Assembly: GCA_029862005.1 (NCBI GenBank)
Contig: JAOTYD010000017.1
Location: 1-64,000, forward strand
DNA: 64,000 bases
From: Gammaproteobacteria bacterium
GTDB lineage: Bacteria; Pseudomonadota; Gammaproteobacteria; GCA-001735895
Direction: 5' to 3'
Shown: positions 44,111 to 53,712 of the stretch, piece by piece
Layout: each line of letters starts with the position of its first letter
Numbering within the stretch: position 1 is the stretch's first letter
Notes under the pieces: generated by a model
What the model was told of the DNA's origin: nothing
Database searches by the model: none
What the model saw: the letters and a program-made list of their open reading frames with translations, nothing else
Translations under genes and position numbers: made by a program

Positions 44111-45501
44111 GCGCTTTGCTGTCCCAGGTCGTCGGTAGCGGGAGTGACAATCGAATTATCCCAGCCGACCAGTTTCTCGATCGCCTCGGCAACGCGCAGA
44201 ACTTCGTAATCGCTGCCCTTCGGCCCCAGTATCTGCAACGATAGCGGCAGGCCCTCATCACCAAGGCCCATCGGTATCGCACAGGCCGGCATGCCCGCGA
44301 GATTGGCATCGTAAAGAAAGCTCGCCCAGTCCAGCCACGGGAGTTCGATATTCGTATCATCGATCTTGTGGGGATGAATACTGCCATGCGGAAAAGCTTC
44401 ACAACCGAGGGTGGGCGTCACCAGGATGCGAGCATCGTGGCGGGCAAACATTTCGGCATAGTGACGACGAATGACTTTACGATGGGCCTGTGCTGCGTCG
44501 AATTCCTTGGCGCTGAACTGCTCGCCAAAATCGAAAAAGCCCTTGGCCACTTCACCCAGGTAATCGATATTGTAGGCACTACCGCGCGCATTTTCCGCGG
44601 CATCGTAGCAGGCGGTGACCGCCCAGGTGATCACCGACGAAGAGAGTCCGGGATTATCCTCCACCAGGTCGAAATCCGCTTGCTGCATCATGCCAATGAC
44701 CTTGCGAAACGCTTCGCGCACGTCACTGTTTACTGGCGCGAATCCAAGATCCTCCGAGTAAATAATCCTGGACCCGGTCGATTTCGGCCCCGAATCCGCA
44801 GTAAAACCTTCACTTAAAATCTCGAAGAACAGGCGAGCATCGGCTACGCTGCGCGTCATCGGGCCGTAGGCAACCAGCGATTGCCAGGAGGGGAAGCAGG
44901 GTTCGCGCGGGATTACCCCGAAACTGGGTTTGAAACCGACAATGCCACAAAAGCCTGATGGAATGCGGATCGAGCCTCCTCCGTCACCACCCAGTGAAAA
45001 AGAACCCAGCCCGGTCGCCACCATGACCGCGGCCCCACCCGACGATCCGCCGCAGGTACGTTCAATATTCCACGGATTCGACGTCAGTCCGTAGATCTCC
45101 GAATCGGTGACCCCGGTGAGACTGAATTCGGGGCAGGTGGTTTTGGCAAAAATAATCGCGCCTTCCTGTTCCAGCAGTTCCACCGCGCGGCAGGTTTCGG
45201 TTGGAATAAAATCGCTCAGTATCTGCGATCCGTTGGCACAGGGATAGCCAGCAAGAAACTGTGAATCCTTGATGGTGATCGGCAACCCGCAAAGTCGGCC
45301 ACCTTTGCCACTGGCGCGTAACTTATCGGCTTCCTGGGCGGCCTGGCGGGCGCGGCTGTATAGCTTTAACGCAATTGGATTTAATAGCGGCCCGATGGCC
45401 TCGGCACGCGTGATCGTTTGTTCGAGTAGTTCGACGGCGTCGATCTTTCCTTGCGCGAGTGCTTTTAATTGCTCTGTTGCGGTCAGAGAATGTTCTTCCA
45501 T
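44107..45501 (-). CDS. Amidase-signature family amidase
   Basis: The 464-residue hydrolase has the Ser-cisSer-Lys triad of the amidase signature family: Lys78 in LPITIKDSQF, Ser153 in CGGSSGGAAVM, and the nucleophile Ser177 in GGDGGGSIRIPSGFCG. No signal peptide, so it is cytoplasmic. GatA is unlikely, as GatB and GatC are absent and the C-terminus is different. It converges on the ATP-grasp gene with a 4-base overlap. Being next to a ligase, it could hydrolyse or condition the same type of amide, which is inference. Confidence 0.85.
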   Translation of the reverse strand: MEEHSLTATEQLKALAQGKIDAVELLEQTITRAEAIGPLLNPIALKLYSRARQAAQEADKLRASGKGGRLCGLPITIKDSQFLAGYPCANGSQILSDFIPTETCRAVELLEQEGAIIFAKTTCPEFSLTGVTDSEIYGLTSNPWNIERTCGGSSGGAAVMVATGLGSFSLGGDGGGSIRIPSGFCGIVGFKPSFGVIPREPCFPSWQSLVAYGPMTRSVADARLFFEILSEGFTADSGPKSTGSRIIYSEDLGFAPVNSDVREAFRKVIGMMQQADFDLVEDNPGLSSSVITWAVTACYDAAENARGSAYNIDYLGEVAKGFFDFGEQFSAKEFDAAQAHRKVIRRHYAEMFARHDARILVTPTLGCEAFPHGSIHPHKIDDTNIELPWLDWASFLYDANLAGMPACAIPMGLGDEGLPLSLQILGPKGSDYEVLRVAEAIEKLVGWDNSIVTPATDDLGQQSA

Positions 45502-45518
45502 ATACGGCGTTTTTTAGA

Positions 45519-45548
45519 GAAAGGGCCGGGAGTAATCCCGGCCCTTTC
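45519..45548 (-). terminator. Terminator-like hairpin after the VOC gene
   Basis: A perfect 12-bp inverted repeat, gaaagggccggg (45519-45530) and cccggccctttc (45537-45548), closes a 6-base loop. It lies between the VOC gene stop and the amidase start on the minus strand, separating two same-strand genes. The tail on that strand is tct-ctaaaaaa, a poor U-tract, so it may work as a processing or pause hairpin rather than as an efficient terminator. Confidence 0.55.
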
Positions 45549-45571
45549 AACAGGTAACGAAAGTCCGCAGC

Positions 45572-46138
45572 TTAGACAGCTACGTTATCGTTCGCAACCG
45601 TTTCCTCGGCCAAATAAGCTTCGACCGGAGTCCCAACGTCAACCGGTACCTCGGCGGTTACCTGGTACCACGCCTTGGCACGTCGGGAAATCTCGTCCTG
45701 AGATACGTTTTCGATCTTGCTGGCCATCGACCACAGGTATCCATTGCCATCGACAAGTACACCGGTGCGGTCGCCCCAGTACGCATCATAGAGCGGTGTA
45801 TGGACCTTGGCGCCGGCTTCGAGCGCGCGTTCCCAACTGAGGTCGACATCGTCGACGTAAAGATGAATCTGTCCGGTGCAAGCCCCCAGGCGCAGGGGTG
45901 AAAAAATACCCTGCTCTGGAGATTCGACGTTCAGGGCTATAATGCTGTTGCCGATTTTCACGGTTGCATGAATCGCGATTGCGTCATCTGCACCGCTTTG
46001 GCGCGTCAGTACCTCGGCACCGAAAACTGCCAGGTAGAAGGCGATGGCGGCATCGACATCGAAAACTGTCAGGCAAGGTGTCGCAGTTCTATAACCACGT
46101 GGGATAGGGGAAACTTTTTTACTCACAGTATGCTCCAT
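45572..46138 (-). CDS. VOC-superfamily protein, PhnB-like
   Basis: The 188-residue protein carries one vicinal-oxygen-chelate domain (residues 15-145, in two beta-alpha-beta-beta-beta modules: TPCLTVFDVDAAIAFYLAVF and GQIHLYVDDVDLSWERALEAG, then DRTGVLVDGNGYLWSMAS) and a 40-residue tail. The pattern resembles PhnB/YcgI-like proteins of unknown activity rather than glyoxalase I. No ribosome-binding site was found for the ATG at 46138. Its stop lies 24 bases before the terminator-like hairpin. Confidence 0.78.
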   Translation of the reverse strand: MEHTVSKKVSPIPRGYRTATPCLTVFDVDAAIAFYLAVFGAEVLTRQSGADDAIAIHATVKIGNSIIALNVESPEQGIFSPLRLGACTGQIHLYVDDVDLSWERALEAGAKVHTPLYDAYWGDRTGVLVDGNGYLWSMASKIENVSQDEISRRAKAWYQVTAEVPVDVGTPVEAYLAEETVANDNVAV

Positions 46139-46260
46139 AATATGAATTTTGCGGAATAAGGATAAAATTCTTTCTGATACAAAAAACGCAGAACGGAAAA
46201 ATTGCAGCCATCTACATTATGAACCATAATGTAGGCAACTAATTTGAATTTGTCAACACC

Positions 46261-46656
46261 ATGAATCAAGATGTCAGCCTCGGGATTAGTGGCTCGGTCA
46301 CCCAGGCCGACCTGGCGCCGTTGCGTGAAAGTGCACGGCTCGGCGAGTTTGCAGTGGTTTACCGCATCGAACGCCTGCACCAGGGTGGCGGCTATGGCGA
46401 CCAGGGTAAACATCCACTGGCCTGGGCAGTGGCGGTTTATGTCGACAACCAGCTGTGCCGGGTATTCAACGCGCGCGGGGCTGGCCGTGAATGGAACAGT
46501 ATCGACCGTCTCAGCACCTGGTTGCGTGAGCAGGGTTTCTGGTACTGGTGGACGCGTAACGATCTGGAACCCGTGGGCAACGCGCTCACTGAGCCAGATG
46601 ATACGCCTGATCCACCCTCACCCACCATCATCGACCCACCATTTTCACCCTTTTAA
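46261..46656 (+). CDS. Hypothetical protein coupled to the C45-type enzyme
   Basis: The 131-residue protein is compact through residue 105, rich in aromatic residues (GFWYWWTRNDLEP), with a proline-rich tail (DDTPDPPSPTIIDPPFSPF). It has no signal peptide. Its TAA overlaps the next ATG (taatg at 46654-46658), which implies coupled translation and perhaps a complex with the following enzyme. No family is recognised. Confidence 0.6.
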   Translation: MNQDVSLGISGSVTQADLAPLRESARLGEFAVVYRIERLHQGGGYGDQGKHPLAWAVAVYVDNQLCRVFNARGAGREWNSIDRLSTWLREQGFWYWWTRNDLEPVGNALTEPDDTPDPPSPTIIDPPFSPF

Positions 46657-47720
46657 TGAGTCATCCAACCCATATGGATTTCACCTTCCACGCCTTCGCG
46701 GAAGAGACACCCGGACCAACCTGGCAACAGCATTTTAAAAACCTGTGGCCCGCTTATCGTCGCTGGTTTCTGCGCTACGGTGAAGGCGATCGACCCACTT
46801 ATCATGAGTCGGTGCAAGCGCTTAGACGTCATATGCCCGAATTCGAAGCGATATACGAAACCATGGTCGACCTTGCCGGTGGCGGCGATCATGCGGCACG
46901 TTTCCTTGCCCAGTATTGCCCGCCGCCGTTATTTCGCGGCTGCTCGCAGGCGATTTATCACGCCGATGAGATCGTCATGGTGCGCAGCTACGATTATTCG
47001 CCCTACGTGTTTGATGGCCTGATCATGCGCAGCAAGTTCGCGCAGCGCCAGGTCATCGCCATGCTTGACTGTATGTCCGGGGTGCTCGACGGTATCAATG
47101 ACGACGGGCTTGCGGTATCGATGTCATTTGGCGGTCGTGAAGAATTCGGCGAGGGCTTCGGGATTTCTATTCTGCTGCGCTATCTGCTCGAGTTTGCGGG
47201 CGATGTCAAAGAGGCCTGCGAGTTGATTAAAAGGGTTCCGGTCCAGGGTGCCTATAACATCATGCTGCTCGATCGCGAAGCTAATTTCGAAACTGTCGAA
47301 CTTGATGCGGGTCGTACCCCGAACTTCGTCGGCAGCCGGGTCGCCACCAACCATCAGGCAGACAGTAGTTGGCCACTGTATGAAGAAAAGGTGTTTACCC
47401 ACGCCCGATTCCAGCATTTGCATAACGTGACTGCGGATCGCGAACATACCGCTGCTGCGTTCGCCCGCGAATTCCTGCAGTTTCCACTCTACCAGACCCG
47501 ATTTGGGCGTGGATTCGGTACCCTGTACGACGCCGCATTCTTCCCACAACGCAATTCCTGTGAATACTTCTGGCCGCACAATAGCTGGGCGTTCAACTTT
47601 CGAAATTTCAGCGCACGTGACTACCACATCGCCTTTGTCGATCCTGAGGGCTACCCGCCGAAGAGCCAGGCTTACGGCGAGGTATACACCAGCCAGCCGG
47701 TACCTGTTCTGAAGTTCTAA
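46656..47720 (+). CDS. C45-type acyltransferase/hydrolase (penicillin acyltransferase-like, Ntn)
   Basis: The 354-residue protein resembles acyl-CoA:6-aminopenicillanic-acid acyltransferase-like (peptidase C45) Ntn hydrolases. Cys96 in LFRGCSQAIYH, preceded by Gly, fits the autoprocessing nucleophile; it is followed by VMVRSYDYSPY, GVLDGINDDGLAVSMSFGG and ATNHQ, all in family order. These enzymes cleave or exchange N-acyl groups. The gene is coupled to the upstream unknown protein, and the 133-base span after it is partly filled by the palindromic element. Confidence 0.75.
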   Translation: MSHPTHMDFTFHAFAEETPGPTWQQHFKNLWPAYRRWFLRYGEGDRPTYHESVQALRRHMPEFEAIYETMVDLAGGGDHAARFLAQYCPPPLFRGCSQAIYHADEIVMVRSYDYSPYVFDGLIMRSKFAQRQVIAMLDCMSGVLDGINDDGLAVSMSFGGREEFGEGFGISILLRYLLEFAGDVKEACELIKRVPVQGAYNIMLLDREANFETVELDAGRTPNFVGSRVATNHQADSSWPLYEEKVFTHARFQHLHNVTADREHTAAAFAREFLQFPLYQTRFGRGFGTLYDAAFFPQRNSCEYFWPHNSWAFNFRNFSARDYHIAFVDPEGYPPKSQAYGEVYTSQPVPVLKF

Positions 47721-47792
47721 ACACCATAGTCCCGGTTCAATCGATCGAATCGCGCATTCCAGATACATCGGTGACCACAGCTTTGATACTCA

Positions 47793-47937
47793 GCCACTTC
47801 GGGAGTAATCTCGCAAAAGTGTAGCGCGGCAAGAATGCTGCGGTCCGACGCATCGGGCGACAAGCGGATCCATGGATGGACCAACCAACGCAAGCGCCGG
47901 TTGGTAGCGTCTTTTGCGGGATTACTCCCGAAGTGGC
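47793..47937. repeat. Palindromic MITE-like element, copy 2
   Basis: This inverted-orientation copy of the element at 26402-26527 has ends gccacttcgggagtaatc and attactcccgaagtggc, internal caaaagtgtagc, tccatggatgga, ccaaccaacgcaagcgcc and gcgtcttttgcgg. The two copies share the core but their terminal arms differ in sequence while staying self-complementary. It lies in the 274-base convergent gap between the C45-type gene and the decarboxylase. Confidence 0.75.
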
Positions 47938-47994
47938 GTATAAATCGAAAGCTTGACCAAAGTGATCGGAACGGGATTTGCGATGATGCTGGTG

Positions 47995-50766
47995 CTATTG
48001 CTGGAATTTTACCAGCGCTTCCTCGGTAAACAGTTGCAGACCTATTTCGGCGTTGTAGCCATGGATTTCCTTGACATCCAGTGCACGCATAAATGCCAGT
48101 ATTTCCTCGCTCACCACCTGTCCCGGAACCAGCACCGGAAAACCAGGCGGATAAGGCGTTACGAAGCTGGCAGACACTAACTCACGGCCGGACTTCATAG
48201 CAACGCCAATGGTTTTCTCGTCGATGGTCATGTACTCACAGTTCTCATCGTCGTAGGCTAAAAAAAACGCGCTACGAATATCACCTTCGCTTGTCTTGAT
48301 TTTGTTTGCGGCGCCGGGGCTGAAGGCTGCATGAAAGTAACTGAAATCGGGCAACGGTGGCAAATCTTCCGAAAGCGACTTGACTCTATTATCGATCAAC
48401 TTGCGCTCAACCCTGCCTGCGTCTTCGCGCTCATGCTCCAGATCTGTAGCAATCTTGACCAGTACCTCGATTAAAAACGCGACCGAGCTACGAGTAGTAC
48501 CGATATTGGTCATGAACAGTACGGTGTTACGCGAGGTCTTGTTGATCTGGATGCCGTATTTATCCATCAAGTACTCGTTTTTGAAGGTATCGCCGTCGAC
48601 ACCCGTCTTACCGATGTAAAGCGTCAAGCGTGACAAATCGATGACAAATTCATCGATAGCCCAGGCCTCTTCCATGCGTGTGTTGCGCCAGCCTTTTTCC
48701 TTATCGAAATAACAATCAATACCGGATGGTCGGTATTCTTCCGGGATCATGTCTTTGGCGTTTAAAAATCGAAAATAGCGACTCAATAATGGATGCGACA
48801 CGACGCGTTCGCGGATTGCCATCGCCAACTCGATTTGTTTTTGTACCATTTCGAATCCCTCAAGTTCGACCTGGCGCCGACCAATATCGAGCGAGGCCAG
48901 GATCTGGTAATTCGGCGAGGTCGAGGTGTGGGTCATGAAAGCCTCGTTAAACGGTTCCTGCACCTTGTGATTAAATTCCTGGTCAGCGACATGGATCATC
49001 GAGCCCTGGCGTAACGAGGTCAGCGATTTATGCGTAGATTGCGTTGCATAAACGCGAATTTTGACTTTGTCCGGATCCGGCAGCAAAGGCTCATCAACCA
49101 GATCAGCATCTTTTAATTTGGCGATACGCTCTTTATGTTCGGCATACTGCTGCGCGTAATCATCGCTACGATATTTTGCCCTTAAATACTTGGCGGTCAC
49201 CATCGCGGTGCGGCGTCGATAAGCCGGGGTGAATCCGGCGAAAGCGAACCAGGCTTCGTCCCAGAGAAAAATCAGGTCGGGCTTAATCGCGAGGCACTCT
49301 TCCATTACCCGTTTGACGTTATAGACCACGCCATCAAAGGTGCAGTTGGTCAGTAACAACATCTTGACCATGTGCAATAGACCGGCCTTTTTATAAAGCA
49401 ACAGATTTCGCTTGATTTCCTTAAGCGGCACCGCGCCATACATGGAGTAATTATTCAGCGGGTAAGAATCAAGATAGCAGACATGGGCGCCAGAAAGCAC
49501 CATGCCATAGTGATGTGACTTGTGACAATCGCGATCAACCAGGATGATATCGCCCGGTTTAACCAGCGCCTGCACCACAATCTTGTTCGCGGTGGAGGTA
49601 CCGTTGGTGACGAAGTAGGTACGCTTGGCGCCAAACGCGCGGGCCGCCAGCTCCTGGGCTTTCTTGATCGGCCCATGCGGTTGTAGCAGTGAATCGAGTC
49701 CGCCCGAGGTGGCCGAGGTTTCGGCGAGAAATATATTCATGCCGTAAAATTGCACCATGTCCTTGATCCAGTGCGACTTGGTGATCGATTTGCCACGCGA
49801 TATCGGCATCGCGTGGAATACCCCGGTGGGTTGTCGGCTGTATCTGCGCAGTGCGGTAAAAAACGGGGTCTGGTAACGAGCCTGGATGCCCCGCAGGACA
49901 TTCAGATGCAGATCGAGGTAGTCTTCCTGCTGGTAAAAGATGCGTGCAAATTTTTGCGTGACATTTCCGGCAATATCTTCCACTGCGGCATCGGTAACCA
50001 GGTACAAGTCGAGTTCCGGCCGCAGTTCGGATAACCAGTTGCCGAGCAGCGGACCACGCTCGATGCCGAGTGCTTCTTCGTATTTCGATTCATCGATACG
50101 CGCCAGGTAGCGTTGCAGAACTTCGAGATGATTGGCCGAGCGCAGCGGAAATCCGTAACGAATCACCACTGCCTGGATATTGTAGTTAAACAGGACTGCA
50201 ATCAGCGCATCTTCAAAACTCGGCACCACGACGATGTCGTAGATAAATTGATCTTCCGGGCGTCGTAGTGCATGCAGGCTTTCACGCAGTCGCTTGACGT
50301 CCTCAGGTCCGCTTTCATCGACAAACAGTAGCTCGAAATAAGGTCGCTGCTGCTGGCGCTCTTCGTCATAGTACTGGTTGACCTCATCCTTGTCCTCAAG
50401 CTCGGTTGGCACGCGCAGGTTAATTTGCCGTGAGCGATAAGTGCCTCCGGTTAATGCGCGCACAATCCTCGAGACTACACGCGAAAGCAGGTCAAAATCC
50501 TGTTGCTCGAACAGATGCCACAGCAATTTGAAATCTTCATGTGATGGAAAAGCGGTATAGTCTTCGATGCTCTGCAAAACGGACATGGCATCGCCGGTTT
50601 TCTTGATTAATGCAGCGACATCCGCTTTGCGCAACTGTTTTTCGGCCAGGCGATGGGTGTGTTCCTTGAGTCGATTCCAGGTATCGAAGCGCAGTTGTGT
50701 GGGACTATGATAAAAGTCCAGCGTAGTCCGCGATTTCCTGTTGGGAGGGGCGCCAGTGTCAGGCAT
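47995..50766 (-). CDS. Orn/Lys/Arg decarboxylase with extended N-terminus
   Basis: The 923-residue PLP enzyme is of the fold-type I ornithine/lysine/arginine decarboxylase family. The PLP core starts near residue 290 (residues below counted from the start at 50766): FVTNGTSTANKIV (about 384-396), WDEAWFAFAGF (about 502-512) and the Schiff-base Lys580 in YATQSTHKSLTSLRQ. Standard members have 710-755 residues; here about 290 precede the core, so the response-regulator-like wing region is longer. The ATG at 50766 has ggag upstream; two ATGs ten codons earlier have none. Product is putrescine, cadaverine or agmatine, unresolved. It is divergent from gabD. Confidence 0.88.
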   Translation of the reverse strand: MPDTGAPPNRKSRTTLDFYHSPTQLRFDTWNRLKEHTHRLAEKQLRKADVAALIKKTGDAMSVLQSIEDYTAFPSHEDFKLLWHLFEQQDFDLLSRVVSRIVRALTGGTYRSRQINLRVPTELEDKDEVNQYYDEERQQQRPYFELLFVDESGPEDVKRLRESLHALRRPEDQFIYDIVVVPSFEDALIAVLFNYNIQAVVIRYGFPLRSANHLEVLQRYLARIDESKYEEALGIERGPLLGNWLSELRPELDLYLVTDAAVEDIAGNVTQKFARIFYQQEDYLDLHLNVLRGIQARYQTPFFTALRRYSRQPTGVFHAMPISRGKSITKSHWIKDMVQFYGMNIFLAETSATSGGLDSLLQPHGPIKKAQELAARAFGAKRTYFVTNGTSTANKIVVQALVKPGDIILVDRDCHKSHHYGMVLSGAHVCYLDSYPLNNYSMYGAVPLKEIKRNLLLYKKAGLLHMVKMLLLTNCTFDGVVYNVKRVMEECLAIKPDLIFLWDEAWFAFAGFTPAYRRRTAMVTAKYLRAKYRSDDYAQQYAEHKERIAKLKDADLVDEPLLPDPDKVKIRVYATQSTHKSLTSLRQGSMIHVADQEFNHKVQEPFNEAFMTHTSTSPNYQILASLDIGRRQVELEGFEMVQKQIELAMAIRERVVSHPLLSRYFRFLNAKDMIPEEYRPSGIDCYFDKEKGWRNTRMEEAWAIDEFVIDLSRLTLYIGKTGVDGDTFKNEYLMDKYGIQINKTSRNTVLFMTNIGTTRSSVAFLIEVLVKIATDLEHEREDAGRVERKLIDNRVKSLSEDLPPLPDFSYFHAAFSPGAANKIKTSEGDIRSAFFLAYDDENCEYMTIDEKTIGVAMKSGRELVSASFVTPYPPGFPVLVPGQVVSEEILAFMRALDVKEIHGYNAEIGLQLFTEEALVKFQQ

Positions 50767-50918
50767 TGCAACTCCATTCCTATCCTCTGTCATCATTCTA
50801 ACAGATGATGTCTGTGAACGATCGCTACTTTTACCGCTTGTTCTCTAAATTTATTGTCGCCCAGGGGCGAAATCGTTATGCTGCACGCCTTTCCGGCAAA
50901 TTTCTTGGGATCAAGCAT

Positions 50919-52382
50919 ATGAGTATTCAACTAACGGACCAGGCACTGCTTAAAACAAAAGCCTATATCAATGGCCAATGGGTGGACGCTGACAACAGCG
51001 AAACCGTGCCGGTGACCAATCCTGCCAATGGTGAAGTTATCGCTGAAGTTGCGAAATGCAGCACCGCGGAAACCCGCCGCGCGATCGAAGCAGCCGGCGC
51101 CGCGTTTCCCGAATGGAGCAAAAGGACTGCTAAAGAGCGCGCCGCCTGTTTGCGCAAGTGGTTCAACCTGATGATGGAAGCACAGGAAGACCTGGCGATG
51201 ATCATGACTGTCGAACAGGGTAAGCCGTTGGCCGAGTCGCGCGGTGAAGTCGCCTACGGTGCCAACTATATCGAATGGTTTGCCGAGGAAGCCAAGCGCA
51301 TCTACGGCGACACCATCCCGCAGCCTTCCAATGACAAGCGCATCGTCTGTATCAAGCAACCCGTGGGTGTCGTCGCCTGTATTACACCGTGGAATTTTCC
51401 CAACGCCATGCTGACGCGCAAAATTGCGCCGGCGCTTGCGATCGGCTGCACTGTGGTCTGTAAACCTGCCAACGCAACCCCGTTATCCGCCTACGCGTTC
51501 GTCGAACTGGCCGAGCGTGCCGGTATTCCGCCGGGCGTCATCAATATGGTCACCGGTGAAACCGCTGCCATCGGCAAGGAACTGACATCCAATCCAACCG
51601 TGCGCAAGTTGACCTTTACCGGATCTACCCCGGTTGGCAAGCAACTGATGGCCGAATGTGCACAGACGGTAAAACGTACCTCGATGGAACTCGGTGGTAA
51701 CGCGCCTTTCATCGTCTTCGACGATGCCGATCTTGACGCAGCCGTCGCCGGTGCACTGATCAGCAAGTATCGCAACGCCGGGCAAACCTGCGTTTGCGCC
51801 AACCGTATCATGGTTCAAGCCAGCTGCTATGACGCCTTTGCCGACAAACTGGCAACTGCCGTCAGCGGCCTCAAGATGGGTGACGGCACCGAGGAAGGTG
51901 TTACGGTTGGACCCCTGATCACCGAACAGGCCGCAAACGATATGGAAGCTTTTGTCGCTGACGCGGTCAGCAAGGGCGCAAACATGGTGGTCGGTGGTAA
52001 CCGTTCCGAGCTCGGGACCCATTTCTTCGAACCCACCATTTTGACCAACGTCAATGGCGAAATGCGGGTATTCCGTGAAGAAATCTTCGGGCCGATCGCA
52101 CCCCTGTACAAGTTCGACACCGAGGATGAAGCCATCCAGATAGCGAACGATACCGAGTTCGGCCTCGCCTGTTATTTTTATGCGCGCGATATCGGGCGCA
52201 TCTGGCGGGTTGCCGAAAGCCTCGAATACGGCATCGTCGGTATCAACGAAGGCATCATCTCCAATGAAATGGCGCCGTTTGGGGGTGTCAAGGAATCCGG
52301 ACAAGGCCGCGAAGGCTCGAAGTACGGTCTCGATGATTATACCGAGATCAAGTACCTGTGCATGGGAGGAATCGACAAATGA
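50919..52382 (+). CDS. gabD: Succinate-semialdehyde dehydrogenase, NAD(P)-dependent
   Basis: The 487-residue aldehyde dehydrogenase matches GabD (482-488). It has CITPWNFPNAMLTRKIAPAL (cofactor entry), FTGSTPVGKQLM, the catalytic Glu in MELGGNAPFIVF and the catalytic Cys in AGQTCVCANR; the C-terminus has GVKESGQGREGSKYGLDDY. It oxidises succinate semialdehyde to succinate. The ATG at 50919 gives family length; codons back to 50805 are an artefact. The gabT ATG overlaps its TGA (atga at 52379-52382). Confidence 0.9.
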   Translation: MSIQLTDQALLKTKAYINGQWVDADNSETVPVTNPANGEVIAEVAKCSTAETRRAIEAAGAAFPEWSKRTAKERAACLRKWFNLMMEAQEDLAMIMTVEQGKPLAESRGEVAYGANYIEWFAEEAKRIYGDTIPQPSNDKRIVCIKQPVGVVACITPWNFPNAMLTRKIAPALAIGCTVVCKPANATPLSAYAFVELAERAGIPPGVINMVTGETAAIGKELTSNPTVRKLTFTGSTPVGKQLMAECAQTVKRTSMELGGNAPFIVFDDADLDAAVAGALISKYRNAGQTCVCANRIMVQASCYDAFADKLATAVSGLKMGDGTEEGVTVGPLITEQAANDMEAFVADAVSKGANMVVGGNRSELGTHFFEPTILTNVNGEMRVFREEIFGPIAPLYKFDTEDEAIQIANDTEFGLACYFYARDIGRIWRVAESLEYGIVGINEGIISNEMAPFGGVKESGQGREGSKYGLDDYTEIKYLCMGGIDK

Positions 52383-53698
52383 GTAACCCAAAACTGAAAG
52401 TGACCGAATTTGCAGGTCTTTCCAACAAAGAGTGGCAAACTCGTAAAGAAGATGCCGTGGCCCGCGGTCAGGGAAATATCGCGCCGGTTTATGTCGAACG
52501 TGCGCAGGGTTCGGAATTGTGGGACGTGGAGGGCAACCGCTACATCGATTTCGGTACCGGTATCGCCGTTTGTTCGGCAGGTCATTGCCATCCGAAAATC
52601 ACTGCAGCGGTGGCCGAGCAGCTCGACAGGTTCAGCCATACCTGCGTCATGGTCACTCCCTACGACAGCTCGGTACGCCTGGCCGAAAAACTGAATGAAC
52701 TGGCGCCCGGGCCGAGCAAGAAAAAGTCAATTTTCGTCACCACCGGTGCCGAGGCGATCGAAAATGCAGTCAAGATCGCGCGCGCGCATACCGGACGACG
52801 CGGCGTGATCGCCTTTAACGGCGGCTTTCACGGCAGAACCATGCTCGCGATGGGGTTGACCGGCAAGATTACTCCTTATAAAAATCTGTTCGGTCCGTTT
52901 CCGGCAGAGATTTACCACGCTCCGTTCCCGATCGAGTATCACGGCGTCTCGGTGGCTGACGCACTCAAAGGAGTTGATAACCTGTTCCAGGCCGATATCG
53001 CAGCCAGTGATGTCGCCGCGATCATCGTCGAGCCGGTGCAGGGTGAAGGTGGCTTTTACCCGGCGCCAGTGGAATTTTTACAGGCGCTGCGAGCACTTTG
53101 TGATGAGCATGGAATCGTTTTGGTCGTCGATGAAATCCAGACCGGCTTCGCACGCACCGGCAAGATGTTCTGTAGCGAATATGCCGATATCGAGGCCGAC
53201 CTGATGACGGTGGCCAAGGGCATGGCCAATGGTTTTCCGATTGCCGCGGTTGTCGGTAAAACCGACATCATGGACGCGCCACTACCCGGCGGTCTCGGCG
53301 GCACTTATGCCGGTTCACCACTTGGCTGTGTCGCAGGGTTGGCGATGATTGACGTAATCGAAGAAGAAAACCTGGTCGACTCTGCGAGCCACGTAAGCAA
53401 GATATTTGCCAGTCGCCTCGAAGCCTTGCAGGCGAAATTCCCGGCAAACATCGGCCACCTGCGCACCAGTCACGGCGCGATGATGGCAATGGAGCTGGTC
53501 AAGAACGGCGATGCCGAGCAACCGGACCCGGACCTGACCAAAGCATTAATCGGTGCTGCCTATGAAAATGGTCTGGCACTGCTCAGTTGTGGCGCACGCG
53601 GTAACGTCATTCGCTTCCTGCCCGCGCTGAACATCAGCGACACACTGATCAACGAGGGTATGGATATCCTCGCAAGCTGCCTCGACGATCTGGTCTAA
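52379..53698 (+). CDS. gabT: 4-aminobutyrate aminotransferase
   Basis: The 439-residue class III aminotransferase matches GabT: GTGIAVCSAGHCHPKI, FVTTGAEAIENAVKIAR, AFNGGFHGRTMLAMGLTG, the Asp in IVLVVDEIQTGFARTG, and the PLP Lys in TVAKGMANGFPIAAV. It moves the amino group of GABA to 2-oxoglutarate, and the product feeds the coupled gabD. The preceding divergent decarboxylase and the downstream glutamine-synthetase-like and PuuB-like genes suggest use of GABA from polyamines, by inference. Confidence 0.9.
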   Translation: MSNPKLKVTEFAGLSNKEWQTRKEDAVARGQGNIAPVYVERAQGSELWDVEGNRYIDFGTGIAVCSAGHCHPKITAAVAEQLDRFSHTCVMVTPYDSSVRLAEKLNELAPGPSKKKSIFVTTGAEAIENAVKIARAHTGRRGVIAFNGGFHGRTMLAMGLTGKITPYKNLFGPFPAEIYHAPFPIEYHGVSVADALKGVDNLFQADIAASDVAAIIVEPVQGEGGFYPAPVEFLQALRALCDEHGIVLVVDEIQTGFARTGKMFCSEYADIEADLMTVAKGMANGFPIAAVVGKTDIMDAPLPGGLGGTYAGSPLGCVAGLAMIDVIEEENLVDSASHVSKIFASRLEALQAKFPANIGHLRTSHGAMMAMELVKNGDAEQPDPDLTKALIGAAYENGLALLSCGARGNVIRFLPALNISDTLINEGMDILASCLDDLV

Positions 53699-53712
53699 GC
53701 ATCGACTCCTGA

